A stretch of DNA of 64,000 bases from Macrotrachela quadricornifera. Its lineage: Eukaryota > Rotifera > Eurotatoria > Philodinida > Philodinidae. Where the stretch lies: positions 249,030 through 313,029 of the forward strand of contig JAJEKB010020933.1 of the NCBI GenBank assembly GCA_022393335.1, read 5' to 3'. Position numbers and translations under genes: made by a program. Position 1 is the stretch's first letter. Each line of letters begins with the position of its first letter. Under the pieces are notes generated by a model, which searched no databases, had not been told where the DNA came from, and was given only the letters and a program-made list of their open reading frames with translations. Positions 48,130-59,564 of the stretch are shown here, piece after piece.

Positions 48130-49690
48130 ATAAAAAAAAACATCGACGTGAAAATCTATAATCAATCTCAGATATAAAAGAAGTTTATCATCTTTAACTC
48201 AGTAATAGAATATATACTTATTCTTTTTATTTCGTTTAGATTTTTGATGATAATCGTTCGTTATACCTTTTTCATCTGATAAATTATTTTTTAAAGAGAA
48301 TTCTCATACAGAACAAATTGTGTAAAAAAATCTGACCAAACGTAAGTTATTATTTGTAGAACAAATATTTCTCTTTAATCCAATGCTCATATGAATGATA
48401 GTATTTGATCTTCTCTTTGTGATTGATCGATATTTATGCTAAATTCTAATAATTAAGAAAATAATATGATACAATATGAATAAACTCACTGATTTATGAA
48501 GTAATTGAGAACGATGAAGGTAAGAAACTGTTACAATACTCAATTTTCTTTGTTTTGGGCTCATTTTCATATATGCGAGCTCGCAAATAAAAGGCATGTT
48601 TTATTTTAAATATAAATTTGAGGCTTCGCATTGACAAACTTATTGTTTAATTTTTTTCTCATTTCAACTGTGTATATATTCTCTGAGCATAGAAATAATT
48701 TAATTATGTTTTCATTGTAAATCTGATCTGAGCGGTATATTAAATAGAGAATAACATTTGTAATATAGAAAAGTATCGTTTAATTAATTGAAATTTGAAT
48801 ATAGCACACATATAAAATTATCTTGAAGTGTTTTTTTAGTCAATATTGAGAAAACAATAAATTTTATTTTCAAATTAACTTTAAATTTATTTGTTCATTA
48901 TTCTATTCATTACAAATAAATTATTGAATAATTTTCTTCAATAATAAGAACATGTAAGCTCTATAGTTAATACAAGATTTGAAAAATGAAAATAATAATC
49001 TTGCTTGGTACTGGAACATATAATGATAAATATTCATATTTTGCCACAAAAAAATTCAAAAGAACATGATCGAAAAAATCGTAGAATTTTTTTCACTCTA
49101 AGAACATTATAAAATGAAAGTATACTATGTCAAGGTTATAGATCAAAGGTCCAAGAAAAACTAACTTATATCATGTATTGAAAGTTGAATATAATTTTAT
49201 AGAATGAATTTTCTTGCATTGTTGATTTACATTTAATTAGCTATCAAAGTTTGCAGAATATTCTTTTCTATCATCAATAAATATAAATCTACCGAAAGAC
49301 TTGTTCAACACATTCTTGAAAAAGAATACGATGGTTAAAAAGTCAATTATTACCTTACTTTGTACAAATAATCCTTTTATTAGTTATTGTTTGATTAAAG
49401 ATAGTTTCGAAGGCATTAGTTTTTATCTGCATATAACGACTAGAAAATATACATTCAAAATTTGTTATATTGATTGCAGAGATTTATAAAAACTGAAATT
49501 ATTAATATTGAAAAAATATCGAAATACGATATTAAACATTTATTATTTCAAACTCATGATAAAAATCTGATTATTCACGAGCAATCTTTTACTTGTTAAA
49601 TTAAATAAGATCTTATTTTAAAACAATGCAAAATTATTAGCTGATGAAACATAATAATAACTTCTCAAATTCAGTATTTTTTGATTTTAA
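48130..49690. other. gene-free AT-rich stretch
   Basis: No gene supported; the 62-codon frame at 49301-49489 lacks motifs. Confidence 0.4.
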
Positions 49691-49700
49691 AAATGTTAAT

Positions 49701-50772
49701 CTAATTAAAACTTGAATTTTGGGATATTGGAGCAATTTGATTTTGTTGTATATGTACATTATCCCCATCACATATCTTATTTGAAATAATTCGCCAAATT
49801 TTCTTTGTAAATAAATAATAAACTTGTCGACGATATCTTATCGATGATAAACAATATAAATAGAATGAACCCTAAAATAATTAATTTAAATTTAAACAAA
49901 AAAACAAATATCACAAACTAACATACAGCATAATTGAAATAAAATAATGTACTTGTTATATTTATTACTAAACGTTCAATTTCAATACGAATTAAATCAT
50001 TTGTATTAGTAGATCTATTTAAATTATATATTAAATGAAGACCAAATGGAATTGAAACAATAAATAAAAATGAAACACGTATTAAAACCATTGCTGTTAA
50101 TTGTTTATCAAGTTTTCGTCGAATAATTGGATTTTGTAATCGAATTATTCGACGAACATTATTATATGAAAGTATACTAAATATTGATGAAATTATAAGT
50201 GGAAAAATTCCATTAAGAATAAGTAAATAAATATATGAAAAATAAAATTCAAAATTTTTATTTATTATACTACAACCAATTAATGGTTGAATTTCATAGA
50301 ATATACCAAATGGAATACTATGAACTAACCAACAAAAAATATTTATTAAAGTTAAATATTGACTTAATTTTAATGTACTTATTTGTCTTAAAGTATAATG
50401 ATGACTTGTTGAAAAATATTGATCAATAGATGAAAAACATATTGTTGTTAATGATATCATCATACATAATTGTAATATCATTGGTCTGATTTTACACCAT
50501 ATATGTGATATTTGTGTTAAATCATATTGATAAATACCAGATTCAATACGAGCACTAAATTCAATTAATAATGTTCCACAATCAATTATAGATTCAATAA
50601 GTATATAAAATACACATTGATTATTACGAAATATTTTTAAACTCGTAAAAGTAATAATATTTAGAATATTTCCAATAAGACCAAGAATTATAATGATAAA
50701 ACTAGAATAAATAACAAATTGATTTGATATTATGGAAATCGTTTGTGCATATGACGATGGTGATGTTGACAT
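49701..50772 (-). CDS. rhodopsin-like G-protein-coupled receptor, 2 exons
   Basis: Exons 50772-49927 and 49871-49701 around a 55-bp intron (AATTATGCT|GTATGT ... TTATTTTAG|GGTTCA), phase 0, encode 338 residues. Seven hydrophobic spans are visible. TM1 has LGLIGN (G34, N35); C93 at the start of TM3 and C167 in the second extracellular loop can form the class A disulphide. TM3 ends in D117-Q-Y119 instead of DRY. The intron cuts just after NYA in TM7, and exon 2 adds GSFYLYCLSSIRYRRQ, the end of TM7 and the amphipathic helix 8, plus a 40-residue tail. Without exon 2 the receptor would seem truncated. Likely a neuropeptide- or chemosensory-type orphan receptor of a lineage-expanded group; ligand unknown. 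Confidence 0.85.
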
Positions 50773-50779
50773 ATCAAAA

Positions 50780-51985
50780 TTATGAAGAAAACCTTTTTAA
50801 TAACGAACAAATCTGGTACTAATGGAATTTATACTAATATTTGAAAAAAAATCTTTTCATTTATGATATATATTATATTGAAAATATCATTAAATATTCT
50901 TTTATGTTAATATATTAACATCCATAATGATAATATTTTTATTTCTCATTCTATGATCTATTGAAATTTTTTTCTTTTCTTTCGTTTTAAAATATTCAAG
51001 TAATTTATTCTATTATCAAAAATATAATGTATAAAAATTTAATGAATCAAATAATGAAAAAATTTATTCAATTAGATTACATAATAAAAGTTGAATAGAA
51101 CACTAATGTGCCATTAGTTCTGCCTATTCTTTAATAAATGAACTATAAATTAGTAATGGCGTGTATTCAATGACGTGGACTTTCTTTATCTTTAGCAATT
51201 AATCCTAGAGAATATACTGAGTTTAGAGTATCCATACATTGAGAAAGGCTTAGCAAAGTATTTAATATAGGTGCTTCGAAAATTCGCAGTAATTTTTACT
51301 GAGAAAAGCGCTACTGAGTCTTCTTGATATGTAGTATTCTGTACAGCAGCTGTTCATTCATCATTTTCTTTTACACACACGGCTCCATATAAACAACTCG
51401 ACAAAGTATACGAAATCTGACCTGCTTGAATTTTCATGTTTGGATATATTAAATTGAACAAATTTCTTTGAGAAATAAAAAAAAAAGTCAAAAGTTAGAT
51501 TCGATCATTAACATAGTGCAATTTTGGCAATACCTGACCTAAAAATACTTTAAGATGCTGTAGTATCGATACATGTACATACTTAAATATTAATGTCAAC
51601 ATTAATTATTTCGATTTTATCTGTAATTCGATTCATTTGTTGTAAGTCTTCAATGAGAAAAACGAGACTACTAAGTGCTGTTTCTTCGAACATCACATCA
51701 GTATTAACGTAAATCGATATTGTATAATTAGATAAAATACAATAAGACGTATTTAAAACAAGTTTAGGTTACACTGTAAATTCATTCCATAGTTAACTAT
51801 TCCTAAAAGAATCTTTTGCAAACTTCTTATAGATCATTGATGAGAATATCTCAGAGATTTGCAAGAGATCTTCGAAGTCGATAATGACTTTCCTTCATAA
51901 ATAGAGAAAAATAATTTATACTTTTACAACAAATTTTCTATTTATTTTTTTGATAATTTGCAAGAATTCTTTTTGTTGAATACAT
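50780..51985. other. gene-free stretch
   Basis: Upstream region of the GPCR gene; no gene or repeat recognised. Confidence 0.4.
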
Positions 51986-51989
51986 AATT

Positions 51990-52109
51990 AATAAAGTAAA
52001 GGGTGGGGAATGATTTGTCCACGAAATGATTCTAAATGAAAATTTTCACGTGAAATTTTTCATTTAGGGTCATTTCACGGACAAACCGTCCCCCATCCTT
52101 TACTTTATT
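51990..52109. mobile_element. 120-bp perfect-type hairpin element
   Basis: AATAAAGTAAAGG at 51990 is mirrored at 52109. The arms of about 58 bp ('ggtttgtcc(g)', 'ctaaatgaaaa') meet at a TTTCACGTGAAA centre with almost no loop. Could be a minimal MITE; if transcribed it would form a long hairpin RNA. Confidence 0.8.
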
Positions 52110-52114
52110 TATCT

Positions 52115-53090
52115 TACGCTAGTACGGTAAAAAAAGGAATCATTGATAAGAAGAACATTCTTGAAATAATTTTTAATAAATTTTTTTTTTGTAAAGTGTA
52201 AAACAAAGATGTTAAAATTTTCTTAATCGATATTTTTTGAGATAGTTGGTTGAGTCGATTATTGATTATTTAACTATAGATGAAATTCGTTTAAACTAAA
52301 ATGTACTAAAAGTTTAGTTAATTAATTCTTATATAGAAGTGTTGGCATAGGAATAGTATTATAAAGCTTTTAAAAAAATAATTTCATTTTTAATACAGAA
52401 GCATATAGATTAGTGTTATTTCATGGAATGTTAATGTTAAACCATCGTCCTTAAATGGCGTATTTGAGTGCATATCATGTTAATCAGCTCCAGTAAGAAT
52501 CGCAATAAAACATTCTTCGTAATTAAAACGTAACAATATTGTCTTCTTAATATTTAACGCTTTAAAATCCATCCAGAATACTTTTTTTTCTCATAAATTC
52601 ATTGTTCAACTCGTAATTTAGTTGTTCATATGCATAAAAACATAATATAAATGAATTCACTGCAAATATTAAAAGAAAACGAAGGATGATAAGGTAACGT
52701 CGTCTCACATGCTCATGTTTGGTTTTGCAAATAATTTAAAATGACATAAAAAGACTGAAGTCCTATACAACATTTATCAAAAATAATTTCGAAAAAAAAT
52801 TAATATTTCTCATTAATTAATGCGATGATACTATAATTATATCTTCATTCTAGATGATTTTACGTATAATTTTTTTCTATAGAATGAAATAAAAATAGTA
52901 TGATAAATTTTTCTGTTCTATTTGAATTATTTAAATAAAAAGTATAAACCAAACTGTTGACAAAAACAAAAATAGACTGATAATTATGATATGAGTTTGC
53001 TATCTCACTATTAAAGTTATCATAAAAATAAAATTAAAAAAAAAGACAACAGTTCGTTTTGAAGAGAAAAAAAAGATAAAAGAAGTTTTA
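52115..53090. other. gene-free stretch upstream of the acyltransferase gene
   Basis: AT-rich; no features recognised. Confidence 0.4.
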
Positions 53091-53095
53091 TTAAC

Positions 53096-54079
53096 ATGGT
53101 TTTATATATATTTATTTTAATTGGTTGGTTTGGATGTATAAGTATATGTTATTATGTGATTCGCCCTATTCGCAATAAATTAATTCGATTTGTTTTAACA
53201 TTTTTTTTATGTATATTATTAACTTGTATTAGTTGTCAAAATCTTCCTCAATTTAATGTGTTTACAATATTAATAGTTACAATATGTTGGCTTACATCAA
53301 TTAACTTAATTCATGCGACAGTATTTTTAGAAAACATAGCATTAACATTTCAATCATTTTTATTAAAAATTCTTTGGATTTATTTTCCAATTTTACCTAA
53401 ACGATCAGCAAAATATCACTGGCCTCTTATTTTTGATATCATATCAATTATCATTAAATTTTTAATAAATCATTGGATTTATAGATGGTTTATCAATTGT
53501 AATACACGAGCTGATTGTGGACGAATTTTCATGTTTTTTATATTTTTGATAACAATGCCATATATAATTGATGCTGAAAGGATTCTTGTTCGAATTGTAA
53601 CTAAAGATAAATATACACTTGAATGCTTTACCAATTTTCCATTGTTAAGTGTATCATTACGAGAATTTTGGGGTCAACGATATAATCGACTAGTTAATAG
53701 TGTCTTAAGAGAAGGAATTTTTCAACCAATTCGATTAGAATTTTCATCTGCAACATATGGTGGAGTGATAACATTTATTATTAGTGGACTTTTTCATGCT
53801 CATATATTTTTTATTGTATTTAATGATATATCATCTTTATTTTCAACATTTCTATTTTTCTGTTTACATGGTATTGCTTGTTGCTTTGAAGCAAATATCA
53901 AGATTCAATTCGATGAACATGTGGGATGGTTAATAACAAATACATTTCTTCTTGTTACAGCGCCACTCATACTTAAACCAATAATAGAAGAAGGATCTCC
54001 ATTTTTTATACGTAATCCTCCTCCATTGTTTAATACTACATGGATCCCCCAGCTACCTATTCCAAGCTTTTGTCCATAA
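53096..54079 (+). CDS. wax-synthase-like membrane-bound O-acyltransferase
   Basis: 327 residues, single exon, about eight hydrophobic spans. The motif SLREFWGQRYNRLVNSVLR (F191-W-G-Q-R-Y-N) followed by P211-I-R, and ISGLFHAH (H234, H236) at the start of a later span, are the two hallmarks of the wax synthase / MBOAT_2 group; the His is the expected catalytic residue. These enzymes join fatty acyl-CoA to a long-chain alcohol or related acceptor at the ER. Length (about 330-350) is usual for the family, known from plants, algae, fungi and some bacteria. The stretch CLHGIACCFE (257-265) fits the later conserved segment. Substrate cannot be read from the sequence. Origin by transfer is possible but untested. 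Confidence 0.75.
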   Translation: MVLYIFILIGWFGCISICYYVIRPIRNKLIRFVLTFFLCILLTCISCQNLPQFNVFTILIVTICWLTSINLIHATVFLENIALTFQSFLLKILWIYFPILPKRSAKYHWPLIFDIISIIIKFLINHWIYRWFINCNTRADCGRIFMFFIFLITMPYIIDAERILVRIVTKDKYTLECFTNFPLLSVSLREFWGQRYNRLVNSVLREGIFQPIRLEFSSATYGGVITFIISGLFHAHIFFIVFNDISSLFSTFLFFCLHGIACCFEANIKIQFDEHVGWLITNTFLLVTAPLILKPIIEEGSPFFIRNPPPLFNTTWIPQLPIPSFCP

Positions 54080-55480
54080 TAAATTATGAAAAAATTTTTA
54101 ATAAAAAAAAAAACAAATTTATTCATATGCTTTTGAAAATAAAAAATAAAATTTTCCATTGATATCTTTCATATAATATAACTAATAAAGATTATTTACA
54201 TTTCTATCAGTAGAGATTAATATATCGTATGATTCTCAGTTTAAAAGCAATATTTCTGTTAGTTAACTCAAGAAAATTCACAATTGGAAACCTATTCAAT
54301 CATTATTAATTAAAAGTCATTTCTGTTGACATTATTGTAAACCAACAATTCATACTGAGGAATATTCTTCTATAGCCTCAAAGAGTCGACCTATTACTCT
54401 TTTGTAGAACTTACATATATTTTTTGAAGAAAAATAGAAAATGTATGTTATGAATTGCGACTTGCCTATTCAATGTGCAACACAGACGAGCGTAACCTAC
54501 CGTATGTTCCAAAATTTTGGACGGAAAGTAAATCCATAAGATTTTACTATTTAACAAACTTAGTCAACCAATTTTTTTTCAAATGATAGATATCAGTGTG
54601 AAATTTTTGTCTCTACGAACAAAATTTACAAACACTGTCCAAAGCTATAACTTTCGACAAAAACACCAAGATTAGTCTTTTTTCGATCTACTTTGCAGTT
54701 TTCTGTGATTTTCATATCAGTTATATATTATTCTATTCTTGATATGCATCTGTTGTGATATGTCAGTACAAAATAAGTCCAAGGGATCTTGAAGTTTATG
54801 GAACAGGCTTTTCTACACCAGATCATCAATCATGATTCAAAAATCTAAAGCAATTTTATGAATTTCAAGGTCTTGGAAGTCGACATTGTTCGATTTATTT
54901 TGTACTGACATATTACAATAGATGCATATAAACGATAGAATAAGATATCGAAAAAGTTAGCACTATGTTCGGTTTTTCTTGTCCAGATTCGCTGTATTAG
55001 TTGGATTATATGCTGAACTTAATTCTGCATCGAATAATGCCATTTGCAACCGGGATTACCGGGTAAAAACTGGCATATTGACTCCAAATACTGGTTTTTC
55101 GACCAAAATCATTATTTAGAGTTAAAGGGTCATGTTTTGCCCGATAGTCTGCTTTCAATCGGGTACCATTCGACTTAGAATAAAATTCTGTATCTAACAC
55201 AAGTGGATTTAGAAATAACCCAACTAATATGGTGAATCCAAACAGGAAATATCTTTCGAATGGAGTCAAAATATCAGTATTTGAGATCAAAGTGGCAATT
55301 TTTGTTAGATAACGGCTCCTCAAAACTGATAGCATTCGACGCAAAGTTGAATTCTGCATCTACAAGGTATCCCAAAAGTCCTTCCTACTTAAATTTTTCG
55401 TTTGTCCTTACTATTTGATTTAGCTTCATTGACTTATTTTTTTTAAATGATAGGTGGATACATCAAGTTTTCCTCTATAT
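54080..55480. repeat. repeat-derived stretch with a direct-repeat pair
   Basis: About 54500-54650 and 55365-55520 are diverged direct copies: 'cc(a)aaa.t(t)tggac/gtcc', a patch of 'ttcaaatgatag', 'tacgaacaaa' or 'tatgaacaaa', then 'cactgtccaaagc' or 'cattgtctaaaga'. The second begins ACAAGGTATCCCAAAAGTCC, a transposon-like terminus. No gene is recognised; the minus-strand frame 55006-55359 lies between the copies and lacks motifs. Confidence 0.5.
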
Positions 55481-56005
55481 GAACAAATTTTTTAAGCATT
55501 GTCTAAAGATATCATCATTCAACGAAATACAAAAAAAATAGAATTTTTTATTTTTCAAGTAGAACGACCATGCTTTGTATTTCAATTTTCATTCACTTAA
55601 TACATTGTATTTAAAAAACAAAATATACCACAAGATACAGTGTGAAAAGCTCTACAATTTACAAAGAACAGCTTATTTTAAATATGAACCTTTGTGTCTA
55701 AGGTTCCATGCGACCAATTTTCGACGCTACGAAAATGCCATTTTCTTTCTGCACCAACGAAACTCCTTGTTTTTTTATTTCGTATGGAAAATAAATTGTT
55801 CTTTATAAATTGTAGAGCTTTTCACGTAGCATCTTGTGATATATTTTGTTTTTTTCATATAATGTATTAAGTGAATGAAAATTGAAATACAAAGCATGGC
55901 CAGTCCGCCTGTAGCACCTGTTTTCTTTCTGGAAATTAAGGATACTTTATGATATATCGCTGAAAGATGATACCTTTAGACAATGCTTATGATACTTTCT
56001 TTTCT
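55480..56005. mobile_element. nested foldback element
   Basis: The inner element has near-perfect inverted arms of about 103 bp, 55568-55672 and 55797-55899 ('ccatgctttgtatttcaatt' and its complement at the outer ends; 'gaaaagctctacaattta' inside). Outside it, 'aagcattgtctaaagatatc' (about 55492) is mirrored near 55965-55990, so the inner element sits inside a longer inverted repeat. The inner core matches that at 5240-5700 and 23941-23990. Confidence 0.8.
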
Positions 56006-56395
56006 TACAAAGATTCATCACATTGGAATCATAAATCGTATCTTCTAAATGTATCATACTTACATTCGTAAAACAATAACAAACATAAAAATAGAATTAC
56101 TCTTCAATAAGATATCTTTATACAATCAAAGCCACCTAAAGAGTTCTTTAGTAGGGACGAAATCATGATAGTGGTTCCTAGACTCACCCTCACCCTCAAC
56201 TAGTGGTTTAAATGATGTTATTTAAACTCTCCTACTATGTCATAACTATTCATCAAAAGTTTGAAAACTTCTAATAAACATATGTGCGTAATACAACAAT
56301 ATCAAAGACATGAATATATTTTGATGTCAGAAGAGGTGACAAGGACGAGAAAAAATTGCTTATTCTGATCTTTTGACAATTTTAGTGATAATGCG

Positions 56396-57105
56396 CTATG
56401 AGAATAATCGTTGAAGTAAGTATGGGTATGAAAACGATCGTCTGTATATGAAAAGTATAGCAGATGTTAAGACAACGATAAGAAAGCCGATAACGCGAAA
56501 CAAAGGCCAAACAATAGTTAATCCAACAATAACAATGGTAATAGGAAGAACTGAACGCCAATTAAATTTTAATTGTTCTGCTATTTGTAACGTTTTAAGA
56601 GCAGCATAACAACATTCAATGAATATTAATAATCTAATCCATGGATTGTGTAATAGTAAATTGACAGTTTCGTAGCCAAAATAACGCATATGTTCCATGC
56701 CATCTTTCATAGTTTTAGATACTTCTTCAATGCCATCTTTCATATTTTTAGATGCTACTTCAATACCATCTTTCATAGTTTTAGATGCTACTCCAATACC
56801 ATCTCTCATATTTTTAGATGCTTCCTCAATGCCATCTTTCACAGTTTTAGATGCTACTCCAATACCATCTCCCATAGTTTTAGATGCTGCTTCAACGCCA
56901 TATTTCATATTTTTAGATGCTTCTATCATGCCAAAGCTCACTTCTCGAGCTGCTTCTTCACCAATACCTGTTGTCATCCATGAAGCACTAATTATCTACG
57001 AAAGCAAACTTTGTAGTAATTTTCAGTAACATATAGTTCAGTTAAAACAATAATAGTGAATTAACTTACTTGTGTGACAACAATATGTAGGATAAGATGC
57101 TTCAT
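56396..57105 (-). CDS. secretory 11-mer repeat protein with three membrane spans (LEA-like)
   Basis: A 36-bp first exon (57105-57070, MKHLILHIVVTQ) and exon 2 (56995-56396) flank a 74-bp intron (CACACAA|GTAAGTT ... TTCGTAG|ATA), phase 0, giving 211 residues. The joined N-terminus is a signal peptide (MKHLILHIVVTQIISASW); exon 2 alone would miss it. Residues 38-114 are seven consecutive 11-residue repeats of consensus ASK(T/N)MKDGIE(E/V), with a weaker one at 27-37. Three hydrophobic spans follow, at about 132-148, 161-177 and 180-196. The repeats are 33-bp units in the DNA (56690-56920). Eleven-residue repeats with charged, small and hydrophobic positions are typical of group 3 LEA proteins, and bdelloid LEA proteins with ER signals are known. 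A membrane-anchored form would be unusual. Function is inferred only. Confidence 0.75.
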
Positions 57106-57109
57106 TTAC

Positions 57110-57800
57110 TTAAAGACTTTTTCGGTTAGGTATAAAACAGAGTCCGTTTGTATTTTCTTTTTTAATTCTTTCCCAGAAGTATCAAATAAACTAAATGAAA
57201 TAATATTAAATAGTTTGGATTAGATAAGGCGAAAAAACGAAAATTCTAAAATAATGAAAGGAAAAAACCTTTGCGTGATACAACGACACGTATTCATTAC
57301 GTTAGTTAGTCATTCATGTGATAAAAATAAAGATAAAGAAGAAAACACTGATATTGTTTTTTTGCGTCTGAGAAAAAACCACAAGACAAAGAATACTATC
57401 ATAGATATCTTTAGACATAATGGAGAACTTGATTTTGAGGTGAATTCCCAATCAACAACTATTGAAGAAAAAGAAACGTACATCATCTCGTAGATCCGAA
57501 CAACATAGCGGTACAACGATATAATGAGTTTTAGCGATATAGTTCATATACCACTATCGTGATATAGCAGTTTAAATGAGTTTTGTTACAAATTGTTTCG
57601 TTTTTATGCGAATATGATTTTGTCAGAAAATTAAATTCACCACTATATATCTCTTTAACAATGAGATGGTCAAGATTTACTTTTTTGAGATTTATCAGAT
57701 TTATTTAGATCATCGGATTTGTATCAGTTTATGTATCAATGGCATATGAGTAAAGAGCACGTCCATTGTACCGTTTGCGAAAATAAACTTGATAAAGATG
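57110..57800. other. promoter side of the 11-mer gene; gene uncertain
   Basis: A plus-strand frame 57254-57493 (79 codons, starts MKGKNLCVIQRHVFITLVSH) is diverged from the repeat gene but has no recognisable motif. I do not call it. Confidence 0.3.
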
Positions 57801-57802
57801 GG

Positions 57803-58120
57803 GATACCCAACTTGACTGATACCCCATTTTGGTACAGTTCTATTCTAAGTATAAAACATACTATTGTCCGAGTCGTAGGAAAGAGGATCCCAGATTGGC
57901 TCGAACAACATCATGTTTTATACTCACAATAGTAGAGAAACACTACTAGTTTAAACAATAAGCTGGTAGCGTTTCTCTACTATTGTAAGTATAAAACATG
58001 ATGTCGTTCAGGCCAATCTACGGTTATCTGGGACCCGTTCTCATATGACTCGGATAACAGTATCTTTTATTCTTACAATAGAACTGTACCAAAATGGAGT
58101 ATCAGTCAAGTTAGGCATCC
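57803..58120. mobile_element. palindromic element, arms of about 145 bp
   Basis: Left arm 57803-57948 and right arm about 57970-58120 are inverted copies: 'aacttgactgatac(c/t)cca', 'ttggtacagttctatt', and 'gtataaaacatgatgt' nearest the centre. The loop is about 22 bp. It would extrude as a cruciform or fold as RNA. Confidence 0.85.
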
Positions 58121-58124
58121 TCTA

Positions 58125-59325
58125 ATAAATTTAATGGTAGGAGAAAACTAAGCATTATATTTGATAAAGCTATGTAGAATGTGTATGAAAATACTATTTT
58201 TCCTATACTTCCCGGCAGTGTGACGAGGATTGATGATATCATCAGCTAACAAGTCTCTTTTACTTCTCAAATTACTTCCCTAATGGGACTCTTTGATATC
58301 CATTCAAATTGGTTTGAATGAAGTTTCTTCGAACGAAATACCAATGACTTTAATGTTGCTCTACGCTTTTTAACAAAAAAGTCTCGCTCAACACTTAGTA
58401 AAATCGAGTTTTCTATCGAATAGAGAAAGATTTCTGGTTCATTTCTTGGAATGTTACTCTACTTTATGAGATGAAAAAAGAATCAAATTTTTCTCATAAA
58501 TACATTAGTTTTCATTGAGTTATAGCAATCACAAAATTTAAAGTCTCACCCTACATGTTGTGTGAACATAGCTTTTTTATAACTTTATATAAAAATTCTG
58601 TATTAATAAAGTATATGAATCAAACTTCATTTGCTTGTCAAATTATTTCGCCCGTCTCTCTCTTTTATATGTGATCAAATTTGTTCCGGTAAAATTTCTT
58701 GAAATTGAAAGCATCGATTTTAATCTCGCTCTACACAAATATGAAAAGTGCCTTAACGTTTATTCTCGATAGTTTTCCATCCAGAAAACTTTGCTTAGAG
58801 CTAAAACGCGTGACATATTTTGAAAGCTCCCGACGAGTTCTACAAGTTAGTTACAAAAACAATCGAAAACGCCACAATATAATAAAATAAATTTGATTTA
58901 CTTTAGATAGATAGCGTTGGAAACCTAGGTATTCCATATTGTTGCTGTAATTTTGGAGAAATTAAAACGGCTAGAATCTTGACTTTTTCAAAAATGGCTA
59001 CTAATAGATTAGTAAAATTAAAAAAAGTTCTTAAAATCGGTTGAGTACAACTCGATTATAAGCATATTTCTGTCCCAAGCCAAACGGCACAATGGGCGTG
59101 CTCTTCGTTCATATATATTACTAGCCAAAAGTATGTTCCCCTAGGATCTCGGCTACTAAAAGAACTGCGGGTCTGAATATTTGTGTGCATATAGTTCTCA
59201 ATGAATGTAGATCAGCGTTACAACTTATATCCCGATTGAATGAAGTATTATAAAGGCAGAAAGGACTGGCTTGGTGATCTTTTTGACTTTATTGACTTAA
59301 AATGATTTTCGTAAGTTGAATGACT
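58125..59325. other. gene-free stretch
   Basis: No gene recognised; the frame at 58699-58890 lacks motifs. Confidence 0.35.
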
Positions 59326-59329
59326 TTAA

Positions 59330-59562
59330 AAAACATATACTACAACCAAACGTTTTTTCCTCCTCTTTTTTATTGTGCTATCATACTTTGTATTAAATTT
59401 ATTACCAAGTAGAGATATGAGATAAGAGTTTTAATTCAGTATGATGTATAGATCATGATGAAATAAAACTCTTATCTCTACTTGGTAATAAATTTGGCGT
59501 AAAATATGAAAGCACAAAACAAAGAGTAGCAAAAAACGTTTGTCTGGAGTAGGTATGCACTA
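59330..59562. mobile_element. palindromic element, arms of about 105 bp
   Basis: Arms at about 59330-59435 and 59460-59562 are inverted copies: 'aaacgttttttcctcctctt' with its partner near 59530, and 'aaatttattaccaagtagag' with its partner near 59480. The loop is about 25 bp. Confidence 0.75.
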
Positions 59563-59564
59563 GT

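Noticed and set aside
53905..54159. Minus-strand frame of 84 codons
   Set aside because: Antisense to the end of the acyltransferase gene.
56690..57029. Two plus-strand frames of 97 and 110 codons
   Set aside because: Antisense shadows of the 33-bp repeats in the minus-strand 11-mer gene.
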